Shown one piece after another: positions 37,154 to 37,429 of a DNA stretch of 37,429 nt. Numbering within the stretch: the first letter of the stretch is position 1; each line of letters opens with the position of its first letter. A program made the translations under genes and the position numbers. The DNA is taken from IMG/VR virus record IMGVR_UViG_3300045454_000106, positions 1 through 37,429 of that record; one strand, written 5' to 3'. Origin of the DNA: a virus. The notes under the pieces were generated by a model. It had not been told where the DNA came from. It ran no database searches and worked only from the letters and a program-made list of their open reading frames with translations.

Positions 37154-37429
37154 TCAGGCCACTGAGGTTGAATTGACGTTGTGTGCGTTACTAGCTGGTG
37201 TAAGCTTCAACCTGTAACGCGACGGCCAAATGGCTTCCGGGGGTACGCCGATGGTTTTGGCAATGAGCCTCTCCATCTTCGGATACGGACGCTGTAGGGC
37301 CTGAGCGCAGGCATCGACGCTGCGGTAGCCGTTGGCTAGGGCCAGACCTTTCATGGTCGTTCCTTGCTTGCGGATAGCCGCCTTGATGTCTTCCTTGTGC
37401 CAGTCCTGTGGGTCTGGTTTTTTTGCCAT
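37154..37429 (-). CDS. ner: Ner-like DNA-binding protein
   Basis: A 91-residue protein: KKPDPQDWHKEDIKAAIRKQ, GTTMKGLALANGYRSVDACA, QALQRPYPKMERLIAKTIGV, PPEAIWPSRY. This is the Ner/Nlp (SfsB) family. Mu Ner represses early transcription and the repressor gene. The start ATG is the last codon of the window, so its promoter and operators are not visible. The last about 20 residues, LKLTPASNAHNVNSTSVA, extend past the family core. An inverted pair of the GTAACG motif (37186-37219) lies within its 3' end. Confidence 0.9.
   Translation of the reverse strand: MAKKPDPQDWHKEDIKAAIRKQGTTMKGLALANGYRSVDACAQALQRPYPKMERLIAKTIGVPPEAIWPSRYRLKLTPASNAHNVNSTSVA

Larger units (their letters stand above)
992..37221. 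repeat. Dispersed asymmetric motif GTAACG / GTAACGCG
   Basis: I find 44 copies of GTAACG counting both strands. Plus orientation, first base: 992, 2655, 8315, 8905, 9665, 10128, 10368, 13145, 16290, 16931, 17640, 17745, 21181, 21241, 21598, 23079, 26196, 26853, 31026, 31692, 32867, 34883, 35746, 36500, 37214. Reverse (CGTTAC): 2626, 5271, 5483, 6703, 10340, 10874, 11800, 12595, 12682, 14442, 21969, 22001, 23477, 24394, 25963, 30469, 32826, 35694, 37186. Fifteen extend to GTAACGCG. The copies sit in coding and noncoding DNA and encode Val-Thr, Gly-Asn, Arg-Asn, Arg-Tyr or a TAA stop, so no single reading frame or dipeptide explains them. The function is unknown. Confidence 0.8.
1..37429 (-). 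mobile_element. Mu-like transposable prophage, nearly complete
   Basis: The gene set and order follow phage Mu read on the minus strand: ner, A, B, small early genes, Gam-like, GemA, Mor, lysis, terminase, portal, F, I/Z, T, gp35 to gp38, sheath, tube, tape measure, N, P, gp45 to gp48, fibre. Departures from Mu are a virion-gene cluster between portal and F, a G-like gene after gp36, a separate PAAR protein, and three plus-strand insertions. The window starts and ends exactly on CDS boundaries, so the repressor gene and the two phage ends with their 5-bp target duplication are not seen. No gene is visibly broken, so the element may be active. Confidence 0.95.

Noticed and set aside
992-37221. 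GTAACG excess as a by-product of avoiding GTGAC/GTCAC restriction sites
   Set aside because: GTGAC and GTCAC occur freely, for example around 2265-2285 and 21213-21225, so avoidance does not explain the use of GTAAC/GTTAC.
1-37429. Mu-type ends, mom/com modification genes and repressor
   Set aside because: None found. The window begins and ends on gene boundaries, so these would lie outside.
1-37429. tRNA, rRNA or CRISPR array
   Set aside because: No cloverleaf-like gene, rRNA segment or regular direct repeat with spacers was seen.

Overview
The window is almost all of a Mu-like transposable myophage genome, probably an integrated prophage, in a high-GC proteobacterium. A Betaproteobacterium (Burkholderiales or Rhodocyclales) is my inference, from the GC-rich codon use and from an intergenic repeat at about 9295-9357 that I associate with that group. 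Nearly all genes lie on the minus strand, so the phage reads from right (early) to left (late). The window opens on the stop codon of a tail-fibre assembly gene and closes on the start codon of ner. The repressor gene, both Mu-type ends and any gene left of the tail fibre are therefore outside it.

Early region (37.4 to 29.5 kb): ner, two small DNA-binding-type proteins, the MuA DDE transposase, MuB ATPase, then a chain of small, mostly ATGA-overlapping genes (winged-helix, HTH and zinc-binding proteins, a Gam-like protein, an ASCH-domain protein), then GemA and a Mor-family activator. Regulatory and cargo region (29.5 to 27.7 kb): a plus-strand membrane-protein gene, then a divergent unit with a sigma70-type promoter, a C4-type antisense leader, an Ash/Icd-like leader ORF, rha and a 69-residue gene.

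Late region: lysis (holin, SLT endolysin, nested Rz/Rz1), packaging (DUF3486 small subunit, large terminase, portal), a cluster of virion-type genes not found at this place in Mu (17.7-21.0 kb), then head (F, I with internal scaffold, T) and tail (sheath, tube, frameshifted chaperone, tape measure, N, P, gp45 to gp48 plus a separate PAAR protein), ending in a glycine-rich fibre and a DUF4376 protein. A plus-strand island (16.3-17.7 kb), with its own promoter and terminator, splits portal from F. It carries a second C4-type leader and a second copy of the 69-residue gene.

Three observations stand out. First, two C4-type riboregulators have the same architecture but different pairing sequences. 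Second, an asymmetric motif, GTAACG (core GTAACGCG), occurs 44 times (15 for the 8-mer) in both orientations, in every reading frame and inside a predicted promoter; it resembles dispersed operators or stoperators. Third, an 18-nt imperfect palindrome stands about 30 nt before the first gene of both the lysis and the capsid operon, and is a candidate site for the Mor-family activator.
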